From NCBI GenBank assembly GCA_934525405.1, contig CAKSZF010000018.1:1-21081 (forward strand): DNA of 21,081 nt. The letters run 5' to 3'. The notes beneath the pieces were generated by a model. It ran no database searches. It was given only the letters and a program-made list of their open reading frames with translations, and was not told the DNA's origin. Made by a program: the position numbers and the translations under genes. Below, in pieces: positions 1-6,151 of this stretch (position 1 is the first letter of the stretch; every line of letters begins with the position of its first letter). The DNA comes from an uncultured Faecalibacterium sp. (GTDB taxonomy: Bacteria > Bacillota > Clostridia > Oscillospirales > Ruminococcaceae).

Positions 1-134
1 TTTGCCCGGTTCTGTAAGGTCATGCGGGGATGCTTGCGAAGGGATTCTTCGGTCTGGGGGCGTTCCATCTCTATGATATCCCCATACTTTTGGGCAGTCT
101 CTTGTCCGATCTTGCTATTTTTGTAGTTTTCCAT
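1..134 (-). CDS. YolD-like protein, 5' part only
   Basis: This gene runs off the left edge; 44 codons are visible. The start ATG at 134 has an AGGAGG about 8 bases upstream (143-148 region). The visible protein begins MENYKNSKIG and reaches a motif, HPRMTLQNRAK, that matches the HPRM...RAK core of the YolD-like family. Proteins of this family are commonly encoded beside Y-family polymerases in Firmicutes prophages and conjugative elements, for example the yolD-uvrX pair of Bacillus phage SPbeta, and are thought to work with or regulate them. Here the start overlaps the last 20 bases of the upstream polymerase gene in another frame, which implies translational coupling. The family call rests on the motif and the neighbour, because the rest of the protein is outside the window. 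Confidence 0.75.
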   Translation of the reverse strand, partial: MENYKNSKIGQETAQKYGDIIEMERPQTEESLRKHPRMTLQNRA

Positions 135-1620
135 CCGAACCTCCTGCGCTGTGCCCGCCGATCTGCGCATTGCGCTGGCGCATGGTGGCACCTTCCTCGT
201 AGCTGCTGGCTTTCAGCACGGCGTTTTTGCCGTACTTGTTCTTGATGCCCAGCATGGCTTGCTGGAGTTTTTTCTCCTTTTCCAGCTTCTTGGTGTCGGT
301 GAAAAAGTCCACCTGATAGATGCCCTCGTCCGGCGTGACCTTGTTGGCGTTAAGGGTGATGCGCCGCACCGTCAGTGCTGGATTAGTGATGCGCTCAAAC
401 AGCTTTGCGCTTTCGTTGATGATGGTGCTGCCCAAATTGGTAGGAGCATCAAACCGGACGGTGCCGTGCGCCGCTTTGGGGATGATTCTGCCGTAGCGAT
501 CGGTCTGGGTCAGACCACGGTAGCCGCCCTTGTCCACGTTCTCCCGGTCGTAGCCCACCTCCAAGGTGATGGATTCCGTCACCAGCTTCTTTTCCGTGAG
601 CCGGAACATCAAAATCTCTGCCATCTCCCGGACGATGAGTTTTGCTTTATCATACGGGTAAGGAGTGGATAGCACCTGTCCCTCGCTGATGCTGTTGGTG
701 CTGGGCTTATAGCTTTTGATCTGTTCCATGCCGCAGGGTTCGTAGCCCCATGCGTGGTCAATAAGGATTTCTGCATCCACGCCAAAAATTTCATACAGAC
801 GATCTTCCCCATGGATTGAAAACCGTGCCAAGTCCCCCATCGTATAAATGCCGTGGGCTTCCAGCCGCTTGACGGTGCCGGGTCCAGTCATCCAGAAATC
901 CGTCAGCGGGCGATGGTTCCACAGCAGATACCGGTAGGACTGCTCGTCCAACTCCGCAATGCGGACACCATCCTTGTCCGCCGGGATGTGTTTTGCCACA
1001 ATGTCCATGGCCAGCTTTGCAAGGTAGAGGTTGGTGCCGATGCCTGCCGTTGCGGTGATGCCGGTGTTGTACAGCACCTCCCGCACCATGGTCATGGCAA
1101 GTTCATGGGCGCTCATGTGGTAATAAGGCAGATAGCCCGTCACATCAATGAAAACCTCGTCGATGGAGTAGGGGTAAATGTCTGCCGGGGACACATATTT
1201 GAGGTAGGTCTTGTAGATCTGGGTGGACACATCCAGATACCGCTGCATCCGGGGCGGCGCAACGATGTAGCTCAGCCCCAACGTCGGGTCTGCGTTCAGG
1301 GCATTGGCATCGAAAGAGGTGCTGGCAAAGTGGTACTTTCCATCCTCTCCCCGGACTGCCTTGTTCTGCCGGATGGCAGTTTGCAGCCGCTGAGCGTTGA
1401 CCTCTTTCACCCGCTGAACGGCTTCAAACAGCCGTGCTCTGCCGGGTATCTTGTAGGCTTTCAGGGAGGGCGACACCGCAAGGCAGATGGTCTTTTCGGT
1501 GCGGGAGGCGTCCGCCACCACCAGATTGGTGGTCAGGGGGTCCAGATGGCGGTCTACGCACTCCACCGAGGCATAGAAACTTTTCAGGTCGATTGCCAGA
1601 TAGGTGCGCTGCGCTGCCAT
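115..1620 (-). CDS. Y-family DNA polymerase (UvrX/DinB/UmuC-like)
   Basis: This 501-residue protein is a translesion DNA polymerase that copies damaged templates in the cytoplasm, usually at a cost in fidelity. The N-terminal palm motif YLAIDLKSFYASVE carries the first metal-binding Asp (D11) and the steric-gate aromatic region. The second catalytic pair is D154-E155 in SIDEVFID. A helix-hairpin-helix thumb follows near residue 245 (GPGTVKRLEAHGIYTMGDLA), then a little-finger domain to about residue 440. A lysine-rich, probably disordered tail makes it longer than chromosomal DinB (about 350-415 aa). The ATG at 1620 has an AGGAGG-type site at 1628-1634. It lies in an operon between a 95-aa small protein upstream and a YolD-like gene downstream. 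I saw no clear LexA box. Mobile-element polymerases of this type can raise mutation rates in hosts, but no effect can be read from sequence. Confidence 0.93.
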   Translation of the reverse strand: MAAQRTYLAIDLKSFYASVECVDRHLDPLTTNLVVADASRTEKTICLAVSPSLKAYKIPGRARLFEAVQRVKEVNAQRLQTAIRQNKAVRGEDGKYHFASTSFDANALNADPTLGLSYIVAPPRMQRYLDVSTQIYKTYLKYVSPADIYPYSIDEVFIDVTGYLPYYHMSAHELAMTMVREVLYNTGITATAGIGTNLYLAKLAMDIVAKHIPADKDGVRIAELDEQSYRYLLWNHRPLTDFWMTGPGTVKRLEAHGIYTMGDLARFSIHGEDRLYEIFGVDAEILIDHAWGYEPCGMEQIKSYKPSTNSISEGQVLSTPYPYDKAKLIVREMAEILMFRLTEKKLVTESITLEVGYDRENVDKGGYRGLTQTDRYGRIIPKAAHGTVRFDAPTNLGSTIINESAKLFERITNPALTVRRITLNANKVTPDEGIYQVDFFTDTKKLEKEKKLQQAMLGIKNKYGKNAVLKASSYEEGATMRQRNAQIGGHSAGGSDGKLQK

Positions 1621-1639
1621 GATTCAGCCCTCCTTTGTG

Positions 1640-1927
1640 TTATTTGGTTTCCACCTCCACGAACCATCTGCCGAACCGGGAGGGAAACCGTGGGTCGGAA
1701 CGCTCGAAAAACAGGTGCCGCTCCTGCCCCTTTACCATTACAGTATAACAGTCGCCGGGCATATCGGCAATGGTATTTGCAGGGCGAAAGTCCCGCACCT
1801 GTTCAATAGGATATGTCCGGCCATCGCCCCATGTGATTTGCCGGGGCTGCATATAGCCAGTCGCGTCAAAGTCAGAGTTCACCTTCACATAGACCTTTTC
1901 CGTTTTGCGGCGGCAGTTCCGATTCAT
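1640..1927 (-). CDS. small conserved protein preceding Y-family polymerase
   Basis: This 95-residue, basic, beta-rich looking protein starts with ATG at 1927, with AAAGGAG about 8 bases upstream, and ends 19 bases before the polymerase start. It is the first gene of the polymerase operon. The centre (QITWGDGRTYPIEQV) and the C-terminal end (RFGRWFVEVE) have the look of small SH3-like proteins that I recall next to mobile-element Y-family polymerases. I cannot name a family with certainty. The position suggests an accessory factor for polymerase expression or recruitment, which is inference only. Confidence 0.75.
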   Translation of the reverse strand: MNRNCRRKTEKVYVKVNSDFDATGYMQPRQITWGDGRTYPIEQVRDFRPANTIADMPGDCYTVMVKGQERHLFFERSDPRFPSRFGRWFVEVETK

Positions 1928-1967
1928 TCTTCACAGCTCCTTTGCAAAAGTAACAACTATTTATTTT

Positions 1968-1996
1968 ATTATAATAAATCTTTACGCTGTTTTCAA
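1968..1996 (-). promoter_or_regulatory. sigma-A promoter of the polymerase operon
   Basis: On the minus strand there is a -35 TTGAAA (1991-1996), exactly 17 bases, then a perfect -10 TATAAT (1968-1973), about 40 bases upstream of the 95-aa gene start. A 14-bp AT palindrome (1965-1978, TTTATTATAATAAA) overlaps the -10 and could be an operator or simply AT-rich promoter DNA. Confidence 0.8.
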
Positions 1997-2031
1997 GATG
2001 GAACACTATTTTATCTGTGATATAGACAACA

Positions 2032-2075
2032 AAAAAGAGTGACAGCATTCAAACCAAAACGCTGTCACTCTTTTT
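2032..2075 (-). terminator. bidirectional hairpin terminator
   Basis: A perfect 15-bp inverted repeat (2032-2046 and 2061-2075, core GAGTGACAGC/GCTGTCACTC) has a 14-base loop and A/T tracts on both sides. It can therefore terminate in either direction. It separates the polymerase operon from the upstream 172-aa unit. Confidence 0.85.
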
Positions 2076-2121
2076 CTTGTTTGCAGTTCCTGCAAGATCT
2101 TCAACTTTTAATTTGCGGACT

Positions 2122-2260
2122 GAAAGGACGCATAGCTTACGCAAGCAATGTTTTCGTCTATACAAAAACACTTTTTGCGTTGCAAAATGCTTGTTGGGGA
2201 GTGCCCCAAACCCCTTTGTTCTGCATTTTCCAATGCAGGCTACGCATCCCGATGGGACGC
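2122..2260. repeat. array of five short inverted repeats in an intergenic region
   Basis: The interval holds five consecutive hairpins. They are GCTT/AAGC at 2135-2146, TTTTGC/GCAAAA at 2173-2187, TTGGGG/CCCCAA at 2194-2209, CTGCATT/AATGCAG at 2221-2238, and an imperfect GCATCCC/GGGACGC at 2244-2260. None is followed by a convincing U-tract. On the minus strand the first hairpin is followed at once by TATGCGTCCTTTC (2122-2134), which resembles the nick region of MobQ-type origins (ATGCGCCCT in RSF1010). It may be an origin of transfer or another structured recognition site. Function is not established. Confidence 0.5.
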
Positions 2261-2263
2261 TTT

Positions 2264-2782
2264 TTACCCGGTGATGTTCTCCGGGTCGTTGAGGACTTGC
2301 ATGAGGCGAGAAGCGGCTTCCGCCAGAGAAGCATACTTCATCTGTTCAGATACCTGCGTATTCAGAAGCGAAATGTCCCATTCCTGCATACATTTCGCAA
2401 GTTCTCTCTGCGCCAGTAGTGCAGCCTCCCGGCGCACCTCCGGGGAAGTGTCCGTGTCCAGAACGTAGGCAGCATGAAATCCGCCGTTACGATCTTCCGT
2501 CAACTGTACCATAGAGTAGTGGTCAGTCCAGAAGTGGCAGAACCAGAGCCTGCCGCCGGTGTTCTCCATGTCATAGCGCAGTTCTTCTTCATCGCTCCAC
2601 TGCGGCACTTCGGAAAGAATACTCTGCAACTGCTCATACGCCTGCTGTTCGGCAGGGGTGGCTTTCTTGCAGCGGTATTCCCGCTGGATGGTGCGCTGCC
2701 AGTACAGCGCCAGCCTGCCCTGCTTTGCGCGCTCGATTGCGTCCTGAATATCCACTAAAATACTGTACCGTGGTTCTCTCAT
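2264..2782 (-). CDS. hypothetical protein, 172 aa
   Basis: I do not recognise this gene. It encodes a soluble, acidic, mainly helical-looking protein with no signal peptide or membrane segment. Visible features are an N-terminal helix rich in charged residues (DIQDAIERAKQGRLALYWQR), an aromatic centre (LWFCHFWTDHYSMVQL) around residues 78-93, and an Ala/Glu-rich C-terminal half. The ATG at 2782 has a good GGAGG site upstream (2786-2792). It is a monocistronic unit: an XRE repressor gene with its own terminator lies upstream. A promoter with an operator-like repeat (2807-2825) matches one found upstream of that repressor, so regulation by it is likely. Confidence 0.7.
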   Translation of the reverse strand: MREPRYSILVDIQDAIERAKQGRLALYWQRTIQREYRCKKATPAEQQAYEQLQSILSEVPQWSDEEELRYDMENTGGRLWFCHFWTDHYSMVQLTEDRNGGFHAAYVLDTDTSPEVRREAALLAQRELAKCMQEWDISLLNTQVSEQMKYASLAEAASRLMQVLNDPENITG

Positions 2783-2806
2783 TTCAGCACCTCCAAATCA
2801 ATTCTT

Positions 2807-2825
2807 TAGAGTATAACACACTCTA
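2807..2825. promoter_or_regulatory. operator A (TAGAGT-N7-ACTCTA) over an extended -10
   Basis: An inverted repeat with 6-bp arms (2807-2812 and 2820-2825) and a 7-base spacer lies 25 bases upstream of the 172-aa gene. On the minus strand it contains TGTTATACT, an extended -10 element (-10 at 2810-2815), so a bound protein would block transcription. A second possible promoter (TTTTCA, 17 bases, TATAAT) lies just upstream. A near-identical repeat occurs before the XRE gene at 3264-3282. Confidence 0.6.
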
Positions 2826-2860
2826 TAAGAATGATTATAGCCGAAAGCGATGCAAATGAA

Positions 2861-2893
2861 AAGCGTACCGGCTAAATCCCAGCCGATACGCTT
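2861..2893 (-). terminator. terminator of the XRE regulator gene
   Basis: The arms 2861-2873 and 2881-2893 form a 13-bp stem with one mismatch and a 7-base loop. On the minus strand the stem is followed by TTTTCATTT. It begins 15 bases after the stop codon of the XRE gene. Confidence 0.75.
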
Positions 2894-2907
2894 GCAAGGG
2901 TTGCTGA

Positions 2908-3246
2908 TTATTCTTCGTTTGTAAGATACGGGAGATTGGCGATATAGGTGTCCAACAGGTCGAGGGCTGCCTTTTTCTGAATAGGGGTCAAGCCTTCCAG
3001 CCGCTTGCAGATCTCGTCATCGGTCACATGGGATGCTGTTCCAACGTAATCACGGAGCAGAACGTCAGCAGGAATATCCAGCGCGTTCAGAATGCTGATG
3101 AGCGTAGAGAGACTAGGCTCTTTCAGTCCACGCTCAATTGCACCGATAAAATTGGTGGAGAGATTCGCTTTTTCTGCGAGTTGCTCCATTGTCAAGCCCT
3201 GATTCTGCCGCTGCTCCCGCAGGCGCTGCCCGAATAATTCTTTCAT
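2908..3246 (-). CDS. XRE-family helix-turn-helix regulator
   Basis: This 112-residue cytoplasmic DNA-binding repressor has an N-terminal Cro/C1-type HTH over about residues 6-62 (FGQRLREQRQNQGLTMEQLA, then recognition helix STNFIGAIERG). A short helical C-terminal domain (about residues 75-105) probably dimerises. I chose ATG 3246 because a GGAG lies 6 bases upstream; the open frame continues to 3315 but with no ribosome site at the earlier starts. The gene is transcribed alone, with a terminator immediately downstream. An inverted repeat 18 bases upstream of the start (3264-3282) matches one in front of the next gene, which suggests autoregulation plus control of the 172-aa gene. Confidence 0.9.
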   Translation of the reverse strand: MKELFGQRLREQRQNQGLTMEQLAEKANLSTNFIGAIERGLKEPSLSTLISILNALDIPADVLLRDYVGTASHVTDDEICKRLEGLTPIQKKAALDLLDTYIANLPYLTNEE

Positions 3247-3263
3247 AGCACGCTCCATTTCAG

Positions 3264-3282
3264 TAGAGTTGTTTACACTCCA
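3264..3282. promoter_or_regulatory. operator B (TAGAGT-N7-ACTCCA)
   Basis: This imperfect inverted repeat has the same arm sequence and the same 7-base spacing as the repeat at 2807-2825. On the minus strand the two share GAGTGT, five variable bases, then ACTCTA. It lies between a weak -10 (TATTCT at 3285-3290) and the XRE start, the expected place for an autoregulatory operator. Confidence 0.55.
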
Positions 3283-3362
3283 TAGAATACCTGTTGTGGT
3301 GCGTCCAATACACAATCAATAGACTGTGTTGTTTCCGACAGGATAGCAAAACATAAAAAATA

Positions 3363-3394
3363 CCGGGAGCTGACCACTCTCGGTCAACTCCCGG
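3363..3394 (-). terminator. strong hairpin terminator
   Basis: A 13-bp stem with one mismatch (3363-3375 and 3382-3394) has a 6-base loop. On the minus strand it is followed by TATTTTTTATG. It begins about 10 bases after the stop of the 37-aa ORF, which supports that ORF being a transcribed unit. Confidence 0.8.
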
Positions 3395-3404
3395 CAATCT
3401 TTTC

Positions 3405-3518
3405 TTATCGAACCTGCTCGTTTTCCTGTGCTGGCTTTTCAACTGCACCTGCTGCACAAACGACGAAGCCCAACGGCTGTGTGAAGATTGGCTTGTAAAA
3501 CAGGATCGCTGCTATCAT
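3405..3518 (-). CDS. possible small peptide ORF, 37 aa
   Basis: This short reading frame begins MIAAILFYKPIFTQPLGF and ends in a hydrophilic tail (EKPAQENEQVR). The N-terminal half is hydrophobic enough to touch a membrane. It lies neatly between two hairpin terminators. There is no clear Shine-Dalgarno site or promoter upstream, and I do not recognise a family. It could be a real small protein, the remains of a larger gene, or chance. Confidence 0.3.
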   Translation of the reverse strand: MIAAILFYKPIFTQPLGFVVCAAGAVEKPAQENEQVR

Positions 3519-3528
3519 AACAGGGTAG

Positions 3529-3561
3529 AAAGGCCCGTAGGTTAAACGCCTACAGGCCTTT
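3529..3561 (-). terminator. terminator after the HTH gene
   Basis: A 13-bp stem with one mismatch (3529-3541 and 3549-3561, AAAGGCCCGTAGG arm) has a 7-base loop and T-rich ends on both strands. It begins 12 bases after the stop of the 106-aa HTH gene. Confidence 0.75.
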
Positions 3562-3573
3562 TGCTATGCTTAT

Positions 3574-3894
3574 TTAGAGCAACCGGAAATGTTCTGCCAA
3601 AAGAAAACGAATGTACACAGGCGGCGTTCTCTCTCCGAGGCTCCAGTTTTGAATCGACCTAAACGGGATGCCCGTTTCTTTTGCAAAGCTAGTTTTAGAA
3701 AGACCAACGGCAGCAACCATTTCATTGATGCTCATGTGGGCAACTTCCCAGATTTTAGATAGCCGATCTTTTTCGGCATCAAGATTGGCGCATCCGGGAA
3801 GGTCATCTGGAATGCTCATCGTAACGTTAGACAGAAAAACTTCTTTTGCATCAGCCTTGGTAGCAAGGTTAAAAAGTTCAGCGGCAGTATACAT
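3574..3894 (-). CDS. HTH protein, antitoxin-like, 106 aa
   Basis: The C-terminal half (about residues 45-100) is a helix-turn-helix of XRE type: SINEMVAAVGLSKTSFAKET, then a recognition-like helix FRSIQNWSLGERTPP. The N-terminal half is an unassigned helical domain. The ATG at 3894 has a perfect AGGAGG with 5-base spacing. It is the second gene of a two-gene unit, starting 20 bases after the 118-aa gene ends. A promoter with a 19-bp palindrome drives the pair. Small unknown protein, then HTH protein, then palindromic operator is typical of toxin-antitoxin or other autoregulated modules. DNA binding is well supported by the fold; the antitoxin role is inference. Confidence 0.75.
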   Translation of the reverse strand: MYTAAELFNLATKADAKEVFLSNVTMSIPDDLPGCANLDAEKDRLSKIWEVAHMSINEMVAAVGLSKTSFAKETGIPFRSIQNWSLGERTPPVYIRFLLAEHFRLL

Positions 3895-3914
3895 TGTGTC
3901 CTCCTATTTTGTCA

Positions 3915-4271
3915 TCAAACACGGTCTTTTGCAGAAAGCGAAATCTTACGCATAAAGCCGTCATCGAAAACCTCACCGCCCCAGATGGTTCCCAATTTGC
4001 CCTTCTCGCCGCCGTTGTCACCCTCGAATTTGTAAAAAGAGGTGATACCAGTACGATGATCGTTGACGCGGCGGAGTTTTACAATTCGATCAGGAGCAAG
4101 AGCGATCTCCCTTGTGAGCATTCCATTCGCATCCAGCGGGTCATCACATACCCATTCCAGCGCAACGATGAAATCATCGGCGGTGATGCTGGAATGCTCT
4201 GCCCAGTTATTGAAAATTCGGCTGTTTCCCGTGAGAACAATATTCTTTTTGACTTCAAAATAGTTTTTCAT
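3915..4271 (-). CDS. hypothetical protein, 118 aa, paired with HTH gene
   Basis: I do not recognise this protein. It is small and soluble, with alternating charged and hydrophobic segments (NIVLTGNSRIFNNWAEHSS, FIVALEWVCDDPLDANG) and a glycine-rich stretch near residues 88-100. No signal peptide or membrane segment is visible. The frame is open further upstream (to 4433), but that part runs through the promoter and a terminator. ATG 4271 has GGAGG 6 bases upstream and is clearly the start. It is the first gene of a bicistron with an HTH protein, so it could be the toxin or effector of an autoregulated pair, but no catalytic motif supports this. Confidence 0.65.
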   Translation of the reverse strand: MKNYFEVKKNIVLTGNSRIFNNWAEHSSITADDFIVALEWVCDDPLDANGMLTREIALAPDRIVKLRRVNDHRTGITSFYKFEGDNGGEKGKLGTIWGGEVFDDGFMRKISLSAKDRV

Positions 4272-4313
4272 GTCCAGCCTCCGTTTGTTGATGTTGCGTC
4301 TTTCATTGACTCT

Positions 4314-4342
4314 AATATATACCCATTGGGTATATTTGTCAA
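4314..4342 (-). promoter_or_regulatory. strong promoter with a 19-bp palindromic operator
   Basis: On the minus strand, TTGACA (-35, 4337-4342), 17 bases and TATATT (-10, 4314-4319) form a near-consensus sigma-A promoter. The spacer and -10 are covered by ATATACCCATTGGGTATAT (4317-4335), with perfect 9-bp arms around one central base. Binding there would block polymerase. The HTH protein encoded two genes downstream is the obvious candidate ligand. Confidence 0.85.
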
Positions 4343-4361
4343 GCGTTTTTTCACTAATAAA

Positions 4362-4386
4362 CCCCGTGAGCATTAAGCCCACGGGG
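4362..4386 (-). terminator. hairpin terminator upstream of the palindromic promoter
   Basis: CCCCGTG (4362-4368) and CACGGGG (4380-4386) form a 7-bp GC-rich stem with an 11-base loop. On the minus strand it is followed by TTTATT. It lies about 40 bases after the stop of the 41-aa ORF. Confidence 0.6.
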
Positions 4387-4425
4387 CATCTTACACTATA
4401 CATCTCTGCCGATCGAATGATACCG

Positions 4426-4551
4426 TCACACAAAATCGCTCTTTTGTGTGCGCTGGACTTTGTAGGCCATGTGTACGTTTCGCTGAAACACGGACTTCAC
4501 TTTTGTCAGTTCCGGATTGACCGGAGCACGCTGTTGCTTTTTCTTTGCCAC
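4426..4551 (-). CDS. possible small basic protein, 41 aa
   Basis: A GTG-started reading frame encodes a very basic peptide beginning MAKKKQQRAPVNPELTKVKS and ending in KVQRTQKSDFV. Lys and Arg make up roughly a quarter of it, which fits nucleic-acid binding. An AAAGGA lies 12 bases upstream, somewhat far, and a TATAAT -10-like sequence lies just before that. A terminator follows. There is no recognised family. The alternative is non-coding intergenic DNA. Confidence 0.35.
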   Translation of the reverse strand: MAKKKQQRAPVNPELTKVKSVFQRNVHMAYKVQRTQKSDFV

Positions 4552-4663
4552 TACGCTTCGCCGTCCTTTAATTCCAATTATACCGACAAAAGAACTTCAT
4601 GACGAGAATACGGCGATAATCAGTAGTTCACAAAAAACGGTCAAGAATTGCTGCCCTATACAC

Positions 4664-4708
4664 AAAAAAGCCGCCGAGAAACCCTCCCAAAAGGGAAGAT
4701 TCCTCGGC
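4664..4708 (-). terminator. terminator of the relaxase operon
   Basis: GCCGAG (4673-4678) and CTCGGC (4703-4708) enclose an inner TCCC/GGGA hairpin. On the minus strand the structure ends in GGC followed by six T (4664-4669). It starts 10 bases after the relaxase stop codon. Confidence 0.85.
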
Positions 4709-4717
4709 AGTATTCGT

Positions 4718-6109
4718 TTACCGGGTCTGGGTTTTCTCTGTGGTGTCTTTTTCCTCCGCAAAAAAGCGTTCTACGTTTTTCTGCGCCCGAACCAGTTCCT
4801 GCATCTCGTTCCGTGCCTTGCGGTAGTCTGGGTAGGCTGCTTTCTTTTTTGTCAGCAGTTCTGCGAACTCCGCATCCAATTCCTTGACCTTCGGCAGCTT
4901 CTGCAGCCCTGCCTCGTCAAAGGCAGCTTTCGCCGCCTTGTGCAGAGTGATCTCCTCCCGATGGGCTTCCAGAAATGCTTTGCTGTACCCAGCTTTCCGA
5001 TAAGCGGTGTACACCTCACGGGTCTTGGCATAGTTGATGATATGGGTTTTCAGCACGGCAATTTCCGTCAGCCTTGCTTCTGCTGCCTTGATGGAATCCC
5101 CCATGACATGATAGCGTTCCGTTGCCGCCGCTGCACGTTCCCGTAGTTCGTCGGCACTGCCGATTTTCTGCTCCTGCAAGAACAGCAGCGTCTTAGACAT
5201 CTCTTTCAGATTGAACTTGGTTGCCCACTTTTTGTAGCCAACGCTTTTGCCCTCTGCCATTTTCCCCTGAATGTCCACCAACAACTGGAAAGGCTGTTCT
5301 TTGGGCGGCTGCTTCTGATAGGGGTGGTGCTTCGCCTTTCCCTCCAGCACTGCCTTGATCTCGTCCTCGCCGTAGCCGGTGCCCAGAGTGCGGAAACGGA
5401 TAAAGCGCTTCTGCCCCTTGCCCTTCACCGCCGTGTGCTGGCCACGCTTCACCTCGTAGCCCTGTTGCTCCAGCTTTTGCAAAAACGCTTCATAGTCTGT
5501 CGGCTTTTCCGCAAGGATCGTGTCGATGATTCCGCACAGACGGTCACGATTGCTCTCCTTGGGCGGGTAGACGATGCGCTTCTGCCGTTCCCGATAAGGC
5601 TTGTACTCGATGGTGGAGAGCTGATGTTCCAAACAAATCAGGTCGCTCAACCGCTGCACCGCAAAGGTGGAGAGCCAGAAATTTTTGAATTTCCGGGTCC
5701 CATCCAAGGCAGTGGAATTATAAATAATGTGGTTGTGGATGTGCGCCCGGTCGGTGTGGGTAGCAACGATAAAAGCGTGCTTGCCCTTCAAAAAACGCTC
5801 GGCAAACTCGTAGCCGATGCGGTTGGCTTCCTCCGGCGTGACCTCCCCCGGCTTGAAGGACTGCCGCACCTGATAGGCGATGACATCGCTTTTCTGGCTG
5901 CGCCCGGTGGTCTGCTCGTACAGCCGTTTCGTCAACAGAAATTCTTCGTCCACGGTCAGCGGGCTGCACTGATAGCTGCTGACCAGTTCGCCCTGCTTGG
6001 TCTTGTCCGGGTTCTGGATATAGCTGGTATGGTTATGCAGACAAGCCCCGATGGACTTGCCTTTGTTCTTCCGCATGGGAATCAACCGTGTTGCTGCCAG
6101 TGCCACCAC
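4718..6109 (-). CDS. MobP-type relaxase (Relaxase/Mobilisation nuclease domain)
   Basis: This 463-residue protein should nick one strand at oriT, stay bound through a tyrosine and pilot the strand through the mating channel. The N-terminal nuclease domain (about residues 1-200) shows the catalytic tyrosine region (Y30 in TSYIQNPDKT, or Y46 in SSYQC) and the metal-binding motif H118, H123, H125, H127 in THTDRAHIHNHII. The order and wording (SYQCSPLT..., YQVRQSFKPGEVTPEEANRIG) match relaxases of Tn1549-like elements. The C-terminal half is charged and probably coiled coil. The start is GTG 6109, or the next GTG, behind a run of G residues; ATG at residue 12 would cut into the first conserved strand (ATRLIP). 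mobC and a candidate oriT lie upstream, and a strong terminator lies downstream. Confidence 0.93.
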   Translation of the reverse strand: MVALAATRLIPMRKNKGKSIGACLHNHTSYIQNPDKTKQGELVSSYQCSPLTVDEEFLLTKRLYEQTTGRSQKSDVIAYQVRQSFKPGEVTPEEANRIGYEFAERFLKGKHAFIVATHTDRAHIHNHIIYNSTALDGTRKFKNFWLSTFAVQRLSDLICLEHQLSTIEYKPYRERQKRIVYPPKESNRDRLCGIIDTILAEKPTDYEAFLQKLEQQGYEVKRGQHTAVKGKGQKRFIRFRTLGTGYGEDEIKAVLEGKAKHHPYQKQPPKEQPFQLLVDIQGKMAEGKSVGYKKWATKFNLKEMSKTLLFLQEQKIGSADELRERAAAATERYHVMGDSIKAAEARLTEIAVLKTHIINYAKTREVYTAYRKAGYSKAFLEAHREEITLHKAAKAAFDEAGLQKLPKVKELDAEFAELLTKKKAAYPDYRKARNEMQELVRAQKNVERFFAEEKDTTEKTQTR

Positions 6110-6123
6110 CCCCCTACAAAAAG

Positions 6124-6146
6124 AAAATGCCGCACATTGGCGGCAT
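6124..6146 (-). terminator. hairpin between small helical gene and relaxase
   Basis: ATGCCGC (6127-6133) and GCGGCAT (6140-6146) form a 7-bp stem with a 6-base loop. On the minus strand it is followed by TTTTCTTTTTG. It lies between a stop codon (6152) and the relaxase start, so it probably attenuates relaxase expression and does not end the operon. Confidence 0.55.
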
Positions 6147-6151
6147 CGAGA

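Noticed and set aside
1928..2031. LexA/SOS box in front of the polymerase operon
   Set aside because: I looked for a Firmicutes-type GAAC-N4-GTTC repeat around the promoter and found none.
2513..2531. Third copy of the TAGAGT-N7-ACTCCA operator inside the 172-aa gene
   Set aside because: The second arm reads AGTCCA, it lies inside coding sequence with no promoter nearby, and is likely chance.
3260..3457. 65-codon minus-strand open frame
   Set aside because: It runs through a strong terminator hairpin and the operator region, has no ribosome site and no family features.
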